Assembly: GCF_001027925.1 (NCBI RefSeq)
Contig: NZ_LECT01000048.1
Coordinates: 1 to 64,000, forward strand
From: Rhodopirellula islandica
Lineage (GTDB): Bacteria > Planctomycetota > Planctomycetia > Pirellulales > Pirellulaceae
Length of the DNA stretch: 64,000 nucleotides
Direction: 5' to 3'
In this document: positions 1 through 8,616 of the stretch, in pieces
How positions within the stretch are numbered: the stretch's first letter is position 1
How the letters are laid out: every line of letters begins with the position of its first letter
Notes under the pieces: model-generated
What the model was told of the DNA's origin: nothing
Database searches by the model: none
The model's input: the letters and a program-made list of their open reading frames with translations, nothing else
Position numbers and translations under genes: made by a program

Positions 1-119
1 CACATACCCGATGACACCTGCGTACCTGCTTAATGGTTCTTGGGCAAGGGATGTTTGGCTTCAAAACGCCTGTATTTACAACGCAAACGGCTCCCAGAAG
101 ATGTGGGGTACAAAAAGGC
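1..119. repeat. Dispersed repeat, left copy (cut by window edge)
   Basis: This stretch is matched over all 119 bases, with one mismatch that I can see (the base after ACCTGCT), by 56573-56691 in the same orientation. A shorter, diverged piece (CCGATGACACCTGCGTA) lies near 8288. Translations of the repeat are open in several frames but are the same trivial peptides in both copies, and no start signal is evident, so I treat it as noncoding. The right-hand copy is preceded by a palindrome; here that part would lie outside the window. Bases 120-276 hold no gene I can support. Confidence 0.85.
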
Positions 120-276
120 ACTCTTGCCCGTCAGAGTTGTGGATGTCGGCCAAGAGTGGCCAACCGACAGCAACATCGACAAGCCGGTCAGCGAGGATCC
201 AGCGGAACTGCCCCCCGCCTCGCTGACGCGTCGGGTCACCATGAACGCTCTCCCGAAAGCCAGCTCTGCCCCTGGT

Positions 277-690
277 CTACGACGCCGTGTTCTCGCGCCA
301 AAACGTCGCGTAAACGACCAACGCGATCGCCGCTGCCATCGCGAACCCTGCCCAGCCATGCAGTTCAACCAAGTCGTGCATCACATCGGTCGACGCGATG
401 GGCAACATGCAGACGAACATCGTGGCGATGGTTGCCACGCCAAAGATCAACAGCGTCCGAAACGCTCCCATCTCAAACGCCGATTCGGAGGCGGGTTGTC
501 GCCGCATCCACAAACGCGTGATCGCATAAACAGGCAGCAACACGACCACGGCTCCACTGGCCATCATGTGGAACCGCAACGTTGCACCACCGAGGTGGCC
601 GCCCCACAAAGTTGGCAGCGCGGTCGCTACCAACGCCGCCGTGGCAATCACCAGAACCAGCAGCGACACGTTTCGAATCAGAGACAACAA
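277..690 (-). CDS. Four-helix membrane protein, possible cytochrome b-type partner of the heptahaem cytochrome
   Basis: The 137-residue product has four hydrophobic segments (about 6-27, 38-60, 76-98 and 112-132) and no soluble domain. Histidines at 32, 41, 105 and 111 sit in or at the edges of helices, a spacing that could bind haem b, but I cannot assign a named family. The gene lies 70 bases downstream of the heptahaem cytochrome gene on the same strand, so the two are probably co-transcribed. Inference: it anchors or exchanges electrons between the quinone pool and the multihaem protein. An unrelated four-helix membrane protein remains possible. Confidence 0.7.
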   Translation of the reverse strand: MLSLIRNVSLLVLVIATAALVATALPTLWGGHLGGATLRFHMMASGAVVVLLPVYAITRLWMRRQPASESAFEMGAFRTLLIFGVATIATMFVCMLPIASTDVMHDLVELHGWAGFAMAAAIALVVYATFWRENTAS

Positions 691-760
691 AGCAAACGAC
701 TCCGGATTTCAATCAAGCAAATTTCAAATCAGAACAACAACCACCACACGCTCCCAGCAC

Positions 761-2830
761 CTATTCCGTACGGGAACGAATCGCTGGAATCCAGCTCCCC
801 AAAATCGCCAGCAACAACACGATCAGCGACGTCGCCGTCAAAACCTTGAACATCGCACGACCGCCAAACAATTGATTCCATTCCAATCGCGTCGCTTCAT
901 CCAGTCCTTGGATGCTGGCCATGCTGATCGGCTCCGCGGTCACCGGAGCGGGCCCCTTGGGTGTCACCGTGGATGTGAACACCACCCCATCGTCTGAGTG
1001 ACATTCCAAACAACCGGTCGCACCCAAGGCCCAACCCGCAGGCCGAACGTTGTGAGCCATCGGCCACTGAACCATCCCCACCGCGTCTTGGTTCTCCACC
1101 TCCACCTCGGCCAGCGAACCGCCCTCTTCGCCGCGAACGAAAACCAATCCGGTCGACACATACACCGCTTGCCCGACGTCCATCGTTTTCTCGATCGCCG
1201 CCAGTGCTTCAGCAACTTTCTCGTCAAAGACTTCGCGGCCTTCCTCCGACAACTCGGCGATGAAGTCCTTGCGCACTCGAAGAGCCCGACGCGTGTTGGT
1301 GTAAACCTCCTCCGGCGGAAGCGGCGTCACCTTTCCATCGACCAACTTCCCCCAGTACGCAGGCCACATCGCACGGTGCGGCGTGACCAAACCTGTGCCG
1401 GCGGCCTTGGCGAACACGGGCCCTTGAATCGAGGGCAGTTCCGATCCGCTGCGATGCCCCTTCTCGCCCAACCCGTGAGCCAGCGAAGTCATCAAGCCCG
1501 CGGCGGCTTCGCCTGGGATCGGACCGCTGTGGCACGCCGTGCAGCTCAGTTTTTCAAAGTGGACTGGCGGCAATCCTTCGTGCTTGGGAAACGGCGAACC
1601 AAGCCGGCCAGCCCGGAAGGCAACTTCCGTCAGCGACAGTGGATCGCCGTCTTCGCTGTGTTCATCCGACACGCCCAAGTGGCAACCACGGCAACTCAAC
1701 GTCGTCGCGGAAATCCCGGCGGGATGCTGTTCCCCTTCAAAACCACGAACGGTTTGGTGATCGATGCCGTTGCGATGGCAATCGACACAGTTCATCCCCG
1801 CCCGCAGGTGAACGTCTTGATCATGGTTCCAGCGAGCGTCGATGCCGGCGTCGGAAACCGTTCGCTGGCTGTGGCACTGATAGCAGGAGTTGTTCTCGGG
1901 CATGCGGACCAAGTCGAAGAACACCGTCCCATCGACGCCAAACCGTCGATCATCGTACGCAACCTTGGGAAGCTTGGCTTGCACCTTCTCGTCTTCCAGA
2001 TCGACGCCGGCCTTCATGCGCGACACCGATCCCGTCACCTCACCGATCCGCAAGGCAGCGGTGGGCGCCCAAGCAAAGTTTTCCGCTTCGATCGTTTCAC
2101 GCCTTCGTTCGAAGTCATACGCGCCGGACTTGGCGTGACAAGCCATGCAGTCAATCTCCAGCGATCCGGTCAGCGGCCACCGAGTCGGCTCGGCGCCTTC
2201 CGCGTCGAGTGCTTTTGCTTTCGGGTCCCAGTCCGCTGCCAGGCCTCCGCCAGGAATCCGAGCCCCAAACTGCTGTGTCATTTCATGCGTTGTGATCCCA
2301 ATCTCAGTCGGACTGAATCGCCCTGCCCAATCGCGATAGGAAAGCGGCAACTGCGTTCCAGTCCGCGCGTCCGTCCAGATCCACGGCTCACCCGGACGCC
2401 CGTCCGAAGTCACCTGATCGGTCGTTGACTCAACCGAGTCCCCCTGCCCGTCCGCATCCGCCGGTGCCGCCCCCTCCGGCTCAGCGGTCGTGTCGTCTTC
2501 TCCAGCATCGCCAGCGACATTTTGTTTCTGGCGTTGGCGTTCCACTTCACTGGCGAAGGCGTTGAAGTGCCAACCGTGAGCGATCGTCTCGAAGTCGTGG
2601 CAGCGACCGCAGGTTTTTTCGACCGAATACGGCTCAGTGGAATCCGACGAGATCTTGCGATTGTTCCGGTCGTAGAGATCGATGTGGTGCAAGAACCGCT
2701 TGTCACTGTCGCTGTGCGCGTACTTGCTCGTCCCCGCCGCCTCGACCGATGGCGCAAGCGATGCGACCGTCGCCAACGCAACGAACGCCCAAGCCCCAAC
2801 ACGCAGGCAACCGCGATTCAATCGACTCAC
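761..2830 (-). CDS. Membrane-anchored heptahaem cytochrome c
   Basis: The product carries seven CxxCH haem c sites (CGRCH, CMACH, CYQCH, CVDCH, CRGCH, CTACH, CLECH). It has an N-terminal signal sequence ending near VEAAGTSKYAHS and a C-terminal hydrophobic segment (FKVLTATSLIVLLLAILG) that would anchor it with the haems outside the cytoplasm. The frame stays open upstream to 3325, but that extension runs through the tRNA on the opposite strand and has no signal peptide. I therefore chose the GTG at 2830, which places the signal sequence at the N-terminus (689 residues). An acidic low-complexity stretch follows the first haem site. Likely role: respiratory electron transfer. The substrate is unknown; the spacing resembles multihaem nitrite/tetrathionate-type cytochromes only loosely. 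Confidence 0.85.
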   Translation of the reverse strand: MSRLNRGCLRVGAWAFVALATVASLAPSVEAAGTSKYAHSDSDKRFLHHIDLYDRNNRKISSDSTEPYSVEKTCGRCHDFETIAHGWHFNAFASEVERQRQKQNVAGDAGEDDTTAEPEGAAPADADGQGDSVESTTDQVTSDGRPGEPWIWTDARTGTQLPLSYRDWAGRFSPTEIGITTHEMTQQFGARIPGGGLAADWDPKAKALDAEGAEPTRWPLTGSLEIDCMACHAKSGAYDFERRRETIEAENFAWAPTAALRIGEVTGSVSRMKAGVDLEDEKVQAKLPKVAYDDRRFGVDGTVFFDLVRMPENNSCYQCHSQRTVSDAGIDARWNHDQDVHLRAGMNCVDCHRNGIDHQTVRGFEGEQHPAGISATTLSCRGCHLGVSDEHSEDGDPLSLTEVAFRAGRLGSPFPKHEGLPPVHFEKLSCTACHSGPIPGEAAAGLMTSLAHGLGEKGHRSGSELPSIQGPVFAKAAGTGLVTPHRAMWPAYWGKLVDGKVTPLPPEEVYTNTRRALRVRKDFIAELSEEGREVFDEKVAEALAAIEKTMDVGQAVYVSTGLVFVRGEEGGSLAEVEVENQDAVGMVQWPMAHNVRPAGWALGATGCLECHSDDGVVFTSTVTPKGPAPVTAEPISMASIQGLDEATRLEWNQLFGGRAMFKVLTATSLIVLLLAILGSWIPAIRSRTE

Positions 2831-3102
2831 ATTCAACCCCAAACAAAATCGCGTGAAAAAGCCCCACGCACGGAACAACACAACTTGGGCGAACCCACCC
2901 CCGCGGTCGCAGAAACTGCGACGGCAAACACCGCGGACAACAAAATGCGACACCCAGAGAACGTGGGCGAGCCCGGCACACCGAGCCCGAGAAGATAGCA
3001 AATGAAAGTCGATCTGTCCGGCTTGCCACCGCCGACAAATCTCGGCATACTGTCGCACGTCGAGGCAGCCAGCACTGATTGGCCACCCGACATCTTTCCA
3101 AC

Positions 3103-3176
<74 letters not shown>

Positions 3177-3375
3177 CTCTGAATCGCTGAATTGCGGGTT
3201 TTCTTGCAATTTGCCACGCCCGGTGTTTCTGGGGTGGAGTCGAAGAGACAAAGCGGATCAAAATCTTCGTTGCGGCCCTGTGTAGCGTTCACCACGAGTG
3301 AACCAGGGAACGCAGGTCCAGCCAAGCCATTGACGCATGTGCGTTGGATGCGTCAACCGGTTGTAGAACAGTCGC

Positions 3376-3990
3376 ATGGCTCTGATAGATGCTACATGTC
3401 CGAAATGTGGGGGCCAAAATCGTCACCGCAGCAATGCTGCGGGCTTGGCCGTCACGTGTCAACATTGCGGCCTAAAGTACATCGCTCCCGAAAAACGTTC
3501 CGGTTGCCTTCCTGGATGCGGGGGCCTGGTCTTCGTTGTCGTGATCGGAGTCTTCCTGCTGGCAATCATCGCGGATGGATGTCCAGGTCAGGGGCACAAT
3601 CGTCGCACGGCGGTCCCGCCACCGACACCGCAGACAACGGCTCGGAGCGACCTGACTGCCTGGGTACGCCAACCGTGCAACGTCCACAGTGCTCCCGACG
3701 ACAAAGCCGATGTCGTTGGATACCTGACGGTTCCTACCGCCATCTCTGTGACTGACATCGGAGGAGGTTGGCTCAAGTTGAATGATGGGCCGGCACGCAA
3801 CCTGAAAACCAATGCTCTTCTAACCGACGAAGAGAAGAATACAGAACTCTACGTGTGGAAAAGTTTTGTGTCCGATGAAGATCCAGCAGAATGGCTACCA
3901 GCTGATTGGGAATACAAAGAGCCAGCGATCAAACTGCCGACGCCGGTTGTTGAGGAACAGCAGACGGTATCCATGCAGTCACCCGATTGA
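3376..3990 (+). CDS. Zinc-ribbon, single-pass membrane protein with SH3-like domain
   Basis: The 204-residue product starts with a short zinc ribbon (CPKCGG at 9-14 and CQHCG at 29-33), as in many bacterial membrane proteins that begin with a rubredoxin-like knuckle. A hydrophobic helix follows at about 48-66 (LVFVVVIGVFLLAIIAD). After a Pro/Thr linker, the C-terminal half contains a segment resembling a bacterial SH3 domain (VRQPCNVHSAPDDKADVVGY, then GGGWLKLNDG). This would put the SH3 part outside the membrane and the zinc ribbon in the cytoplasm. Role unknown. The gene stands alone and converges on the next gene, whose stop is adjacent at 3991. Confidence 0.75.
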   Translation: MALIDATCPKCGGQNRHRSNAAGLAVTCQHCGLKYIAPEKRSGCLPGCGGLVFVVVIGVFLLAIIADGCPGQGHNRRTAVPPPTPQTTARSDLTAWVRQPCNVHSAPDDKADVVGYLTVPTAISVTDIGGGWLKLNDGPARNLKTNALLTDEEKNTELYVWKSFVSDEDPAEWLPADWEYKEPAIKLPTPVVEEQQTVSMQSPD

Positions 3991-4320
3991 TCAGATGCCC
4001 TTTAACACCGGCCGATCCTGAATTCCCCGCTGCCTGTCGATGCGTTCTTGCTGTTTTTTTGCTCGCTCAATCCTTTCTTTTAGCCGCTTTACTCGCTCCT
4101 CAGACTCCAGTCGCGACTGCTCCCAATTCCTTGGCTTTATCTTGAGTGTTCTTCGCCACTCTGGAACAACCAGCCTTGGCAGCACGATCTCGGACTGAGG
4201 CTCGAGAGTCTCAAGTGCTGCTGAATCAATCCATTGGGTTGGTCCAAGCTGCATCGGGTGCAAGCTTGGGTGGGCGGGCAGACTACAGACAAGGCTGATC
4301 AAGAGCAGTTTGGGCAACAT
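3991..4320 (-). CDS. Small exported basic protein, unrecognised
   Basis: The frame is open from 4641, but the ATG at 4320 gives a clean signal-like N-terminus (MLPKLLLISLVCSLPAHPS), so I chose it (109 residues). The C-terminal third is strongly charged and predicted coiled-coil (RLESEERVKRLKERIERAKK). No family recognised. It may be a real small periplasmic protein or a remnant; the bases between 4321 and the insertion sequence at 4695 hold nothing else I can support. Confidence 0.45.
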   Translation of the reverse strand: MLPKLLLISLVCSLPAHPSLHPMQLGPTQWIDSAALETLEPQSEIVLPRLVVPEWRRTLKIKPRNWEQSRLESEERVKRLKERIERAKKQQERIDRQRGIQDRPVLKGI

Positions 4321-4694
4321 GACGATTCCATTCCGTTGAAGCACAGCAAAGACGGCACCTGCTAACCGTATCGAGTTCGCATATTTTGCGGAACAGCGGG
4401 TTGGCAGATGCCGCCATCCAATCGAACCGGGAACCCTGCCGGGAATTCCTCGCCAGACAGAAGGGCAAAGTTCAAAAGAGGCCAAGCCAAAAACGAGAAA
4501 ACGCAGGAAAACGCGGCATAAATCGCTTTGGAACCATGCCAAAAACGGGCGGTCTACGACGTTCGAATTGTGTCGCCCCGATTTTTTCGTGATGCTGCAC
4601 GGCAATCCCAGTTGGCAGTGATACGGGGACGGTCGCTTCAAACCGAAACAGCCGTTGCCCCAGCAACCGCGATATCAAGAACTCTTAAAAAACT

Positions 4695-6006
4695 GGTTCT
4701 TCGAGGAATTTAGTGGCCAGAGACGACGGGGTTGAGACCGAGCTTGCCGCAATAGAAGAGGATTCTCAAACGGTAGTTCTTGAACGAACGAAAGCCTCGT
4801 GCGGCGGATTTGATCGACTGGATCTTGCTATTGAATCCTTCTGAAAGAGCGTTCGTGACGTAGTGATTGAAGTAGCTCATCAGGCCTGGAAGGTGTCCCC
4901 TGAGCATTCTCGCGACCTTCTTGATCGGTTCCAAGCGATTACGCATCGCCCAACGGTACCAGCCATCAAAGAATCGCTGCCCAGCAGCCTGGCCGTTGCA
5001 GTCCCAGAAGTGTCGAAAGTTCTCCTTCAGGGCCCAGGCTCGTCCCGTGCGAAGGTCGCTCTTTTGCAGGATCTGAAGATTGATTCGCTGATCCTCACTC
5101 AGGTTCTCTTCATTGTAGAGAAGCATCTGGCGAAGCCCTGTCAGACGTTCGTCGCCCTCGCCTTTGAGTTCTCGCTGTTCTTGAAGACGCACCTTGTCGA
5201 CCGCTTCGCCGAGATACTTGCTGACGTGAAATTTATCATGGACGATCTCTGCGTTGGGGGCGTTCTTTTTTCCGCTAGTCATGAACGCCGGCCACATGTC
5301 CATCGAGGCTGATTCGACTTCATTTCGCTGGCTTTCGTTGAGTGTTTGCCAGAGTTCGTCCGCCGCGGCGATGGTACGGTCTTTCGAGACATCGAGAACA
5401 CGGCGATGATCAATGTCCGTCATCACGGAGACATAATCGTGCCCTTTTCCAAGACTCTTTTCATCCATCCCGACATGGTGAACCGAGTCCAGAGAACGCC
5501 GATCCAGTCCCCTTTGCACCGCACGTTCGATCAGGCAATGAACGCTATCCCAACTCAACCTGAGAAGCTCAGCGGCGCGGGAGACATTGGCCGCCGCTTG
5601 CAGAACACGGATGGCGAAAGACTCAAACATCAGCGTGAACCGAGAGTGCTTGCCGGCCCAAGGAACCGAGATGGTCTTGACTCCGCAGGTGGGGCACTTG
5701 CTTCGCGGAACCGCTGCTCGAATCTCGGTCGCGAATTGCATCGTATCCAGATGACGCCATCTTCGCTTCGGAGCTGTATCGCTTCGTGAGCAAGATGCAG
5801 AGCATTCAGGGCAGCAAAGCTTGCCACCCGAATGTTCCAGGTCGATGATGACTTGGTTGGCCGAGAGTTCGAGCTCGACGCCGACGACTTTCCAATCGTC
5901 ACTGAGCCCAAGAAGTAGTCGGTAGTGCTGGTTCAGATCGTTCATCCCAACAAAGTACAGAATCAACACGCTCCACGCGATCAGCCACTAAATTCCCCGA
6001 AGAACC
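4695..6006 (-). mobile_element. ISL3-family insertion sequence, complete
   Basis: The element is 1312 bp and is bounded by 23-bp terminal inverted repeats. The left end is GGTTCTTCGAGGAATTTAGT at 4695 on; the right end, 5984-6006, reads GGTTCTTCGGGGAATTTAGT on the minus strand, one mismatch. It holds a single intact ISL3-type transposase whose stop codon lies inside the left repeat. The flanking eight bases (AAAAAACT on the left, CATTTGGT on the right) do not match, so the 8-bp target duplication usual for this family is absent or decayed. Confidence 0.9.
4710..5945 (-). CDS. ISL3-family transposase
   Basis: The product (411 residues from MNDLNQHYR; the frame extends upstream to another ATG at 5969) has the ISL3 layout. 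There is an N-terminal zinc-binding region (CCPECSASC, then CPTCG), a helix-turn-helix-like segment (LRLSWDSVHCLIERAV), and a DDE catalytic core. Likely core acidic residues lie in VGMDEKSLGKGHDYVSV, SMDMWPAF and the late LSEGFNSKIQSIK. The N-terminal cysteines and the core are uninterrupted, so the enzyme may be active. It is the only gene of the element. Confidence 0.92.
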   Translation of the reverse strand: MNDLNQHYRLLLGLSDDWKVVGVELELSANQVIIDLEHSGGKLCCPECSASCSRSDTAPKRRWRHLDTMQFATEIRAAVPRSKCPTCGVKTISVPWAGKHSRFTLMFESFAIRVLQAAANVSRAAELLRLSWDSVHCLIERAVQRGLDRRSLDSVHHVGMDEKSLGKGHDYVSVMTDIDHRRVLDVSKDRTIAAADELWQTLNESQRNEVESASMDMWPAFMTSGKKNAPNAEIVHDKFHVSKYLGEAVDKVRLQEQRELKGEGDERLTGLRQMLLYNEENLSEDQRINLQILQKSDLRTGRAWALKENFRHFWDCNGQAAGQRFFDGWYRWAMRNRLEPIKKVARMLRGHLPGLMSYFNHYVTNALSEGFNSKIQSIKSAARGFRSFKNYRLRILFYCGKLGLNPVVSGH

Positions 6007-6245
6007 CATTTGGTGACACGACGCGCCATCGCTGAGGGATTGGTGACTTCCACATCCCAGGCCCCTTCAGTTTCGTTTGCCACGGCTTGGAATACTGGTC
6101 GCTGCTGTTCATCGGCTTGCGTCACTAGGTAGTTCGTTAAGAGGCTAACCGGAATCCCTAGCAGCACCGTGAGCAGGCCTGCAGCGATCGTGATGGCTGC
6201 TCCAAAAAACGCGACCCACCAAGCTGTGCGGCTTGCATCATCCAT
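5988..6245 (-). pseudogene. Membrane protein gene cut off by the insertion sequence
   Basis: From the ATG at 6245 the product begins MDDASRTAWWVAFFGAAITI, a single hydrophobic segment followed by a soluble stretch (QQRPVFQAVANETEGAWDVE). The frame runs into the right terminal repeat of the ISL3 element and ends in VLRGI-stop, with the stop supplied by the repeat itself. I could not find a convincing continuation on the far side (minus strand left of 4694), so the original C-terminus is probably lost or decayed. The frame is open further upstream to 6602 but that part overlaps the next gene and lacks coding character. Confidence 0.55.
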
Positions 6246-6480
6246 CTGAAATCTACTTGAGGAACCTAGAATAGAGTTGTCTGAGCAAATCCCGATATCG
6301 GCTAAGCAAAATTCGAAATAGAGCGATCTCGGAACAAAAAACAGAGAACCATCAATCACCGACATTGGGTAGGTTGTCGCCGTCGCATGCAGTTCTGGTC
6401 TACAGCTTGTGGTGACCGAGCAGCAGCGAGCGAGTTTGCACGAAGAAATGGCGTCCTGTCTAGCTCGTACACTTCTACCT

Positions 6481-7479
6481 CTACCAGGAAGTCGAAGATG
6501 CTCGCCATTTGTCACTGACTGGCTCGGGCTCTGATCCTTCATCACTGTCCCCCAGGTCCACCGTTGGGTTCGCGAAAGACATCTGAATCCCACCCGATTC
6601 ATGCGGGCGAACGAGGCACACCGCAGTGGATAATTTCCCCTGAAGAGTAGCGATCCAAGTGTAAATTATTTTCGCCTTGAAGGCTGATTCCCTCTGGACC
6701 ACGCTGGAGCGACCAGACTCCCTCGGGATTGTTGCTGCATCCAATAATCCAAGGGTCTCGGAGATTGCCCCACCAGCAAGATCGGGGATTGCACAAAGGT
6801 CTTCAGCTAGTCGGTTGTCATCGAACTTGCCAGCTATTCCTACACAGACTTCCCCAAGACCGAACGGGCACATTCGAGTTAGCATCGAGTCAATGACGTT
6901 GACTGCGTGAGTCGTTTGCTCATCATTGGCAACGATCGCATCATCATCGGTTAGCCACATCACGTCCTGCCCAACGGCGCCAAGACCGCTAACCAGCAAG
7001 GCACCGAACGTAGCTATACGAATCAGCTTTGCATGAACAAGTTCTGTTGAAGGTGTTTCAAACGGAAACTGATATCCCAGATCAGTCTTCTCAATATCCT
7101 TGTCGATCGCCACAGAAAGGAGGATGCCATTGATATCCGAAGTCGCAGACAAGAAGGGCACGAGCGCGCGTTGTCTCGATGCGTCATGTAGCTTCTTAAA
7201 CGCATGCCGTCTTCCATCAGCGAGGTGTTGGTCCCGTATGGCAGTGCGATCCGCATCCCAGTTGCCCATGCAGTCAGACATTCCACAGAGAAGCAAGCTG
7301 ACTACTTGATACTTTGCGTCAGAGTGCTCACCCGAGTAATCTCCCGCCAAAACGAGCTGCTGTTCACCACTCAAGTCTGGAAACCGGATCTCCCCTCGCT
7401 CCTCTCCTTCACGCATCAAGGCACCGAACTGCAACTGCAACGCATCTGTAGCGTCCGCAGGGACATTCCATCTGGACAT
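6481..7479 (-). CDS. Hypothetical protein, weakly DUF3800-like
   Basis: From the ATG at 7479 the product (332 residues) begins MSRWNVPADATDALQL. It has an acidic/glycine motif (LVLAGDYSGEHSDAKYQVVS, about residues 43-62) that resembles the D-x-S-G start of DUF3800 RNase H-like proteins, and a later acidic cluster (MWLTDDDAIVANDEQTT). These are the only hints of function and I do not claim the family firmly. Its base composition is lower in G+C than neighbouring genes, which together with the adjacent insertion sequence suggests acquired DNA. The C-terminus (EGSEPEPVSDKWR) is acidic and disordered. Confidence 0.6.
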   Translation of the reverse strand: MSRWNVPADATDALQLQFGALMREGEERGEIRFPDLSGEQQLVLAGDYSGEHSDAKYQVVSLLLCGMSDCMGNWDADRTAIRDQHLADGRRHAFKKLHDASRQRALVPFLSATSDINGILLSVAIDKDIEKTDLGYQFPFETPSTELVHAKLIRIATFGALLVSGLGAVGQDVMWLTDDDAIVANDEQTTHAVNVIDSMLTRMCPFGLGEVCVGIAGKFDDNRLAEDLCAIPDLAGGAISETLGLLDAATIPRESGRSSVVQRESAFKAKIIYTWIATLQGKLSTAVCLVRPHESGGIQMSFANPTVDLGDSDEGSEPEPVSDKWRASSTSW

Positions 7480-8616
7480 CCTGTTTGTCTCGTATTTTGA
7501 GTAAACGCAATGCAACCGTTGATGTTGCCGGATAAGAGTCCAGATTAGCATATCGGTTTTCGGGCCGGCCCCCGGCTATCCGGCGTCCCGTGAGTGCCCT
7601 GATCAGCGCCACCAGCTGGCTCTTGTTGCTGCCGTACAGATCCCGGAGCAACTCGTGTCCAGCCTCCCGTCCAGCTTCGGGGCTACGTCGCTCGTGCTTT
7701 GCATGCAAGATACATGGATCGTGACTGGCCTCACACATGTGGCCTTTCACGAGCATTCGATTCTGGTCATCCTCCTAGCTCGACGGAATCACCTGAATCT
7801 CCGACGGATAGATGTCGTGGGGAAGGATGGAGACAAAGCCCTTTGACACCGTGTAAGCAGGTCGGCAGGAATGATCGGGCATAATCTTGTGAGCCGTTTG
7901 GGCGTTAGGCTGGGCTGCGAAATGTTTGATGTTGGCGTTCGGATAGCGAATGCAATTTTTCTTCCGGCTCGCTGTCTTTCTTCATCCCGGTAGGGATGTC
8001 AGATGGTAGCCGGGGGTTGCTGCGTAGCAGCGTACCCCCGGAAACCGAGCGTCCCCAAAAACACTCTCCATCCCGCCGTGGCCATCGGCCACGGCGGGAT
8101 GGAGAGTGGCGGCGTGGGCTACAGGTCCGTCGGTGGCGCGATCGCTTACCGACGGCTACCATCTGACATCCCTACCGGGATGAAAACTTGCGCAAACGAA
8201 TGCGTTCCGTCACACCAAATATTTCGCAGCCCAGCGTCAGCCCCGGTTTTGCGTGGGAACCGTGGCGAACGCCAAACGGCTCACTTGCCCGATGACACCT
8301 GCGTAACTGCTTCGTTTCCAATGAACCCTGAAACGTCATTCCTCGTGTTGAGGTCTCGGATCAGAAGGAGTTGAAACGAAAGAGTCCAAGCAAAGCTCGC
8401 AAACCGAAGCCTTCGGTGGGTAACAGCTCAGGGGATCGTCAAAGGCCAGGAGGGTCGGCAGAACTCTTGCCGGGTCCGTGAGTCCCCGGTTTGCGTCGAC
8501 TCACTGAGTGTCCCTCTTGGGATAGCGGCCAACCAGCGAACGGGGTCGGGTCTGAACTCTTGGCGAGTCCAGCGACGGGATTTCCGATCGCGATCGAACT
8601 TGTCCGCTTTGATCCA
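7480..8616. other. Noncoding stretch with repeats
   Basis: About 1.1 kb with no gene I can support; the open frames here are short, overlap in several phases and have no start signal or family features. The left part (7480-7850) shows nothing recognisable. From 7855 come dispersed-repeat sequence, the nested palindrome described separately (7889-8284), and a piece of the edge repeat (about 8284-8310). Around 8450-8580 two related segments (CAGAACTCTTGCCGGGTCC and CTGAACTCTTGGCGAGTCC) form a weak direct repeat. Confidence 0.6.
7889..8284. repeat. Nested palindrome of four inverted-repeat levels
   Basis: Four inverted repeats sit one inside the other. The outermost is TGTGAGCCGTTTGGGCGTT near 7889 against AACGCCAAACGGCTCAC ending 8283. 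Next is a perfect 15-bp pair, 7909-7923 and 8221-8235 (GCTGGGCTGCGAAAT). Then comes a perfect 30-bp pair, 7983-8012 and 8153-8182. The innermost is a perfect 21-bp pair with a 3-base loop, 8063-8083 and 8087-8107. A side hairpin (GGGGGTTGCTGC against GCAGCGTACCCCC) lies at about 8012-8041. Successive insertion of palindromic repeats into one another, or a structured RNA, would explain it. Confidence 0.85.

Noticed and set aside
998-2428. A 476-codon plus-strand open frame opposite the cytochrome
   Set aside because: A shadow of the minus-strand gene; low-complexity His/Arg/Pro-rich translation with no family features.
4695-6006. 8-bp target duplication of the ISL3 element
   Set aside because: The flanks AAAAAACT and CATTTGGT do not match in either orientation.
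7409-7756. A 115-codon minus-strand frame upstream of the gene at 6481
   Set aside because: It overlaps the start of the better-supported gene, has no start signal, and its composition does not look coding.
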